Shown: positions 62,291 to 64,000 of the stretch, piece after piece | How the letters are laid out: every line of letters begins with the position of its first letter | Position numbering within the stretch: the stretch's first letter is position 1 | Source: Oryzibacter oryziterrae | GTDB taxonomy: Bacteria > Pseudomonadota > Alphaproteobacteria > Rhizobiales > Pleomorphomonadaceae | Assembly (NCBI RefSeq): GCF_021864535.1 | Contig: NZ_JAKJIC010000002.1 | Span: 1 to 64,000, forward strand | Direction of reading: 5' to 3' | Length of the DNA stretch: 64,000 nt | Position numbers and translations under genes: made by a program | Notes under the pieces: generated by a model | Seen by the model: the letters and a program-made list of their open reading frames with translations, nothing else | What the model was told of the DNA's origin: nothing | Database searches by the model: none

Positions 62291-62989
62291 ATGCGCTACG
62301 CCATCTACTTTGCACCGGCTCCGGAGGATCGCCTGCACGACCTTGGCAGCCGCTGGCTTGGCCGTGACGCGATCACCGGGGAGACCCTGCCTCAGCCCGA
62401 CGTCGCGGGGATCTCAAACGGCGATCTGGCGGCGGTCACCAGGGACCCGCGCCGCTATGGCTTTCACGCGACGCTGAAGGCGCCGTTTGCCCTGGCGGAC
62501 GACGCCACGGTCGAGGACCTCATCGCGGAAATGGAAAGCTTTGCCGGTGAACAAAATGGCTTCGACCTCGATCTGGGTGTCAACTGCCTGTCAGGCTTTC
62601 TCGCCCTGACCCCGACCGCGCCGTCCGTCGATCTCGATCGCCTTGCGGCGGAGTGTGTGCGTCGGTTCGATCGTTTCCGCGCCCCGATCTCGGAGGCCGA
62701 TATGGCCCGCCGCCGTCCGGACTTGCTGACGGAGCGCCAGCGCGGATATCTCAAGGACTGGGGCTATCCTTACGTCTTCGAGGACTTCCGCTTCCACATG
62801 ACGCTGACCGATCGGCTGGACGGCACGGTGGTCGAGCGGATGGGAGCCGCAGCTCGTACATACTTTGCGCAAGCGTCAGCCGCTCCGATTCGCATTGATC
62901 GCATTGCACTATTCAGCGAAGCCGAACCCGGGGCGGCCTTTCGGCTGCAACGTTTCTTGCCGTTTAGTCGTGGAGATATAGGCAACTAA
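62291..62989 (+). CDS. DUF1045 protein (2H phosphoesterase-like, phosphonate-associated)
   Basis: A 232-residue protein starting MRYAIYFAPAPEDRLHDLGSRWLGRD. It carries two His-x-Thr motifs (YGFHATLKAPF near residue 58 and FHMTLTDRL near residue 172) that define 2H phosphoesterases. Its family is usually found in phosphonate-degradation gene sets, but no phn genes are in this window. The start at 62291 has GGGAAGAGGC upstream. A small GTCGCA/TGCGAC palindrome lies in the 195-bp upstream region. Confidence 0.88.
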   Translation: MRYAIYFAPAPEDRLHDLGSRWLGRDAITGETLPQPDVAGISNGDLAAVTRDPRRYGFHATLKAPFALADDATVEDLIAEMESFAGEQNGFDLDLGVNCLSGFLALTPTAPSVDLDRLAAECVRRFDRFRAPISEADMARRRPDLLTERQRGYLKDWGYPYVFEDFRFHMTLTDRLDGTVVERMGAAARTYFAQASAAPIRIDRIALFSEAEPGAAFRLQRFLPFSRGDIGN

Positions 62990-62990
62990 A

Positions 62991-63018
62991 AGGCAAAACG
63001 GGCGGCGCGGCCGCCCGT
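62991..63018 (-). terminator. Terminator of the trypsin-like gene
   Basis: ACGGGCGGC/GCCGCCCGT with a 3-base loop has AAAA on its left flank, which reads as a U-run on the minus strand. It lies between convergent DUF1045 and protease genes. Confidence 0.75.
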
Positions 63019-63043
63019 CGCTCACCTGCTGGCGCGGGATCGA

Positions 63044-63883
63044 CTATTGGCTGATAATGCCGTTGATCCAGGAGTTGATGCTCGAGTAGCCAAGCCGACT
63101 ATATACGCCAGGATAGTTCTTCATCGCGCAGCCCTGGCCCCAACTAACCACACCCACCAGGGTATTGTAGGACGAGCCGCTCTTGGCGAGCAGCGGGCCG
63201 CCGGAATCTCCCTGGCAGGAGTCCTTGGTGCCGTTCGTGAAGCCTGCGCAGATCATCCGATCCGAGATGTGGCCATTGTAAGAAGTTGATTTGTTGCAGG
63301 TGGCATTGGAAATGATGGGCACCTGAACCTGACGCAACTTGATCGGGTAATTGTCATCGATCTTGCTGGTGTTGCCCCAACCGACTGTATACTGATTGAC
63401 GCCCGGCGCCGTGAGCCCGCTCTGGCTTGTGGTGACGAGTTTTGCGGGGGTGACGCCGATGACGCTACTGCTCAACTTGATTACAGCCACATCGTAATCA
63501 TGCGTGAACGGGTTATAGTTCGGATTGACCGAAATCTTCGCCACCGAATAGCGCGTCCCCCCCTTGGACAAGTCCTGTGTCTTCGCGAGAACCTTGATCC
63601 AACCGGTGGGTATGGTCTGGAAAAAATAGTCGTCGAAAACACAATGCGCAGCTGTGACCACGTAATTGGCCTTGACCAACGTGCCACCGCAAAACTGCCC
63701 TTGATAGTTGTTGCTGGTCGACGACTTCTCCAGGGCGACAACAAACGGCCAGGCACCCGACGGAGCTTCGGTTCCGCCGATGATGGCGGGAGCGGCGGTA
63801 TCCGAAGGCGACGCTGCCAGTGCCGGCGAAAGGGCAAGGCAGGCGGCGGTAAAGCCGAGCAAACTGTTTCGCATAAATGACAT
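63044..63883 (-). CDS. Secreted trypsin-like serine protease (family S1)
   Basis: A 279-residue chymotrypsin-fold protease. A signal peptide ends near residue 23, followed by a 10-residue propeptide and the activation site before Ile34 (IIGGTEAPSGAWPF). The triad is complete: His80 in VVTAAHC, Asp131 in DYDVAVIKL and Ser227 in QGDSGGP. Asp221, six residues before the Ser, is the trypsin specificity residue, so cleavage after Arg/Lys is predicted. Six cysteines fit the pairs 65-81, 196-212 and 223-252. The sequence is less GC-biased than its neighbours. Closed trypsin-like enzymes of this kind are uncommon in alphaproteobacteria; transfer is possible. Confidence 0.95.
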   Translation of the reverse strand: MSFMRNSLLGFTAACLALSPALAASPSDTAAPAIIGGTEAPSGAWPFVVALEKSSTSNNYQGQFCGGTLVKANYVVTAAHCVFDDYFFQTIPTGWIKVLAKTQDLSKGGTRYSVAKISVNPNYNPFTHDYDVAVIKLSSSVIGVTPAKLVTTSQSGLTAPGVNQYTVGWGNTSKIDDNYPIKLRQVQVPIISNATCNKSTSYNGHISDRMICAGFTNGTKDSCQGDSGGPLLAKSGSSYNTLVGVVSWGQGCAMKNYPGVYSRLGYSSINSWINGIISQ

Positions 63884-64000
63884 GATCGTGAGACCTCTCG
63901 CTGGTGGATAAATACCGAAAATTTATCCAGCAATTTCAAAATCTTGTGGGCCAACTTGTCGCGCATTCCAGGGTGGCAGATGTCGCGGTCGGATCACCAG

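Overview
The window is GC-rich, almost fully coding chromosomal DNA. Its gene content points to an alphaproteobacterium, most likely of the Hyphomicrobiales (Rhizobiales). The pointers are the rpmH-rnpA-yidC-engB-argB block, the def-fmt-truA cluster facing dapD/dapE, a PutA without a DNA-binding domain next to a divergent Lrp-type regulator, and the small hairpin repeats typical of this order. I see no rRNA, CRISPR array, insertion sequence, prophage or plasmid function. Genus-level assignment is inference and is not attempted.

Layout. 1-8.1 kb: the 3' end of a chemoreceptor, a split YeeE/YedE sulfur-transport pair, an acidic repeat-bearing secreted protein, a Tat-type multicopper oxidase and a PAS-GGDEF-EAL protein. 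8.1-13.5 kb: cytochrome b561, MoaB, a HerA-like ATPase, a DUF4432 epimerase-like protein and an FAD oxidoreductase. 13.5-15.7 kb: three tandem copies of a cassette made of a conserved 70-bp upstream element, a small secreted protein with two YDPSA-type repeats, and a GC-rich terminator. 15.7-23.3 kb: a GH1 beta-glucosidase, an AI-2E family permease, modABC behind a ModE-like palindrome, an MsrQ-like membrane protein and two small exported proteins. 23.3-30 kb: adenine deaminase, truncated haemoglobin and PutA on the minus strand, with the Lrp-type regulator divergent. 30-34 kb: a full chemoreceptor, tRNA-Arg(ACG) and an orphan histidine kinase.

34.2-42.6 kb: the core block rpmH-rnpA-yidC-(acetyltransferase)-engB-argB, a HAD nucleotidase and a DbpA-like DEAD-box helicase. 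Two perfect hairpins follow yidC and two more follow argB. 42.6-44.5 kb: a MerR/carboxymuconolactone decarboxylase-family operon with a textbook 19-bp-spacer MerR promoter, then two exported unknowns. 44.6-53.4 kb: dapD, a FitAB-type toxin-antitoxin pair, dapE, then on the minus strand an EamA exporter, leuA, truA, fmt, a DUF2267 protein and def. 53.5-59.1 kb: a GhrA-like reductase and a four-gene binding-protein ABC importer. 59.1-63.9 kb: an EF-hand exported protein divergent from an OmpR-type two-component pair, a DUF1045 protein, and a trypsin-like secreted protease.

How the genes work together: modABC supplies molybdate, and moaB belongs to the molybdenum cofactor pathway. DapD and DapE are two steps of the succinylase lysine/diaminopimelate route. 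Def, Fmt and TruA serve translation. PutA and its regulator form a proline catabolism unit. The strongest candidate for something undescribed is the triplicated YDPSA secreted-protein cassette at 13.7-15.7 kb. The acidic, tyrosine-rich repeat protein at 1.9-3.2 kb and the trypsin-like protease are secondary candidates.
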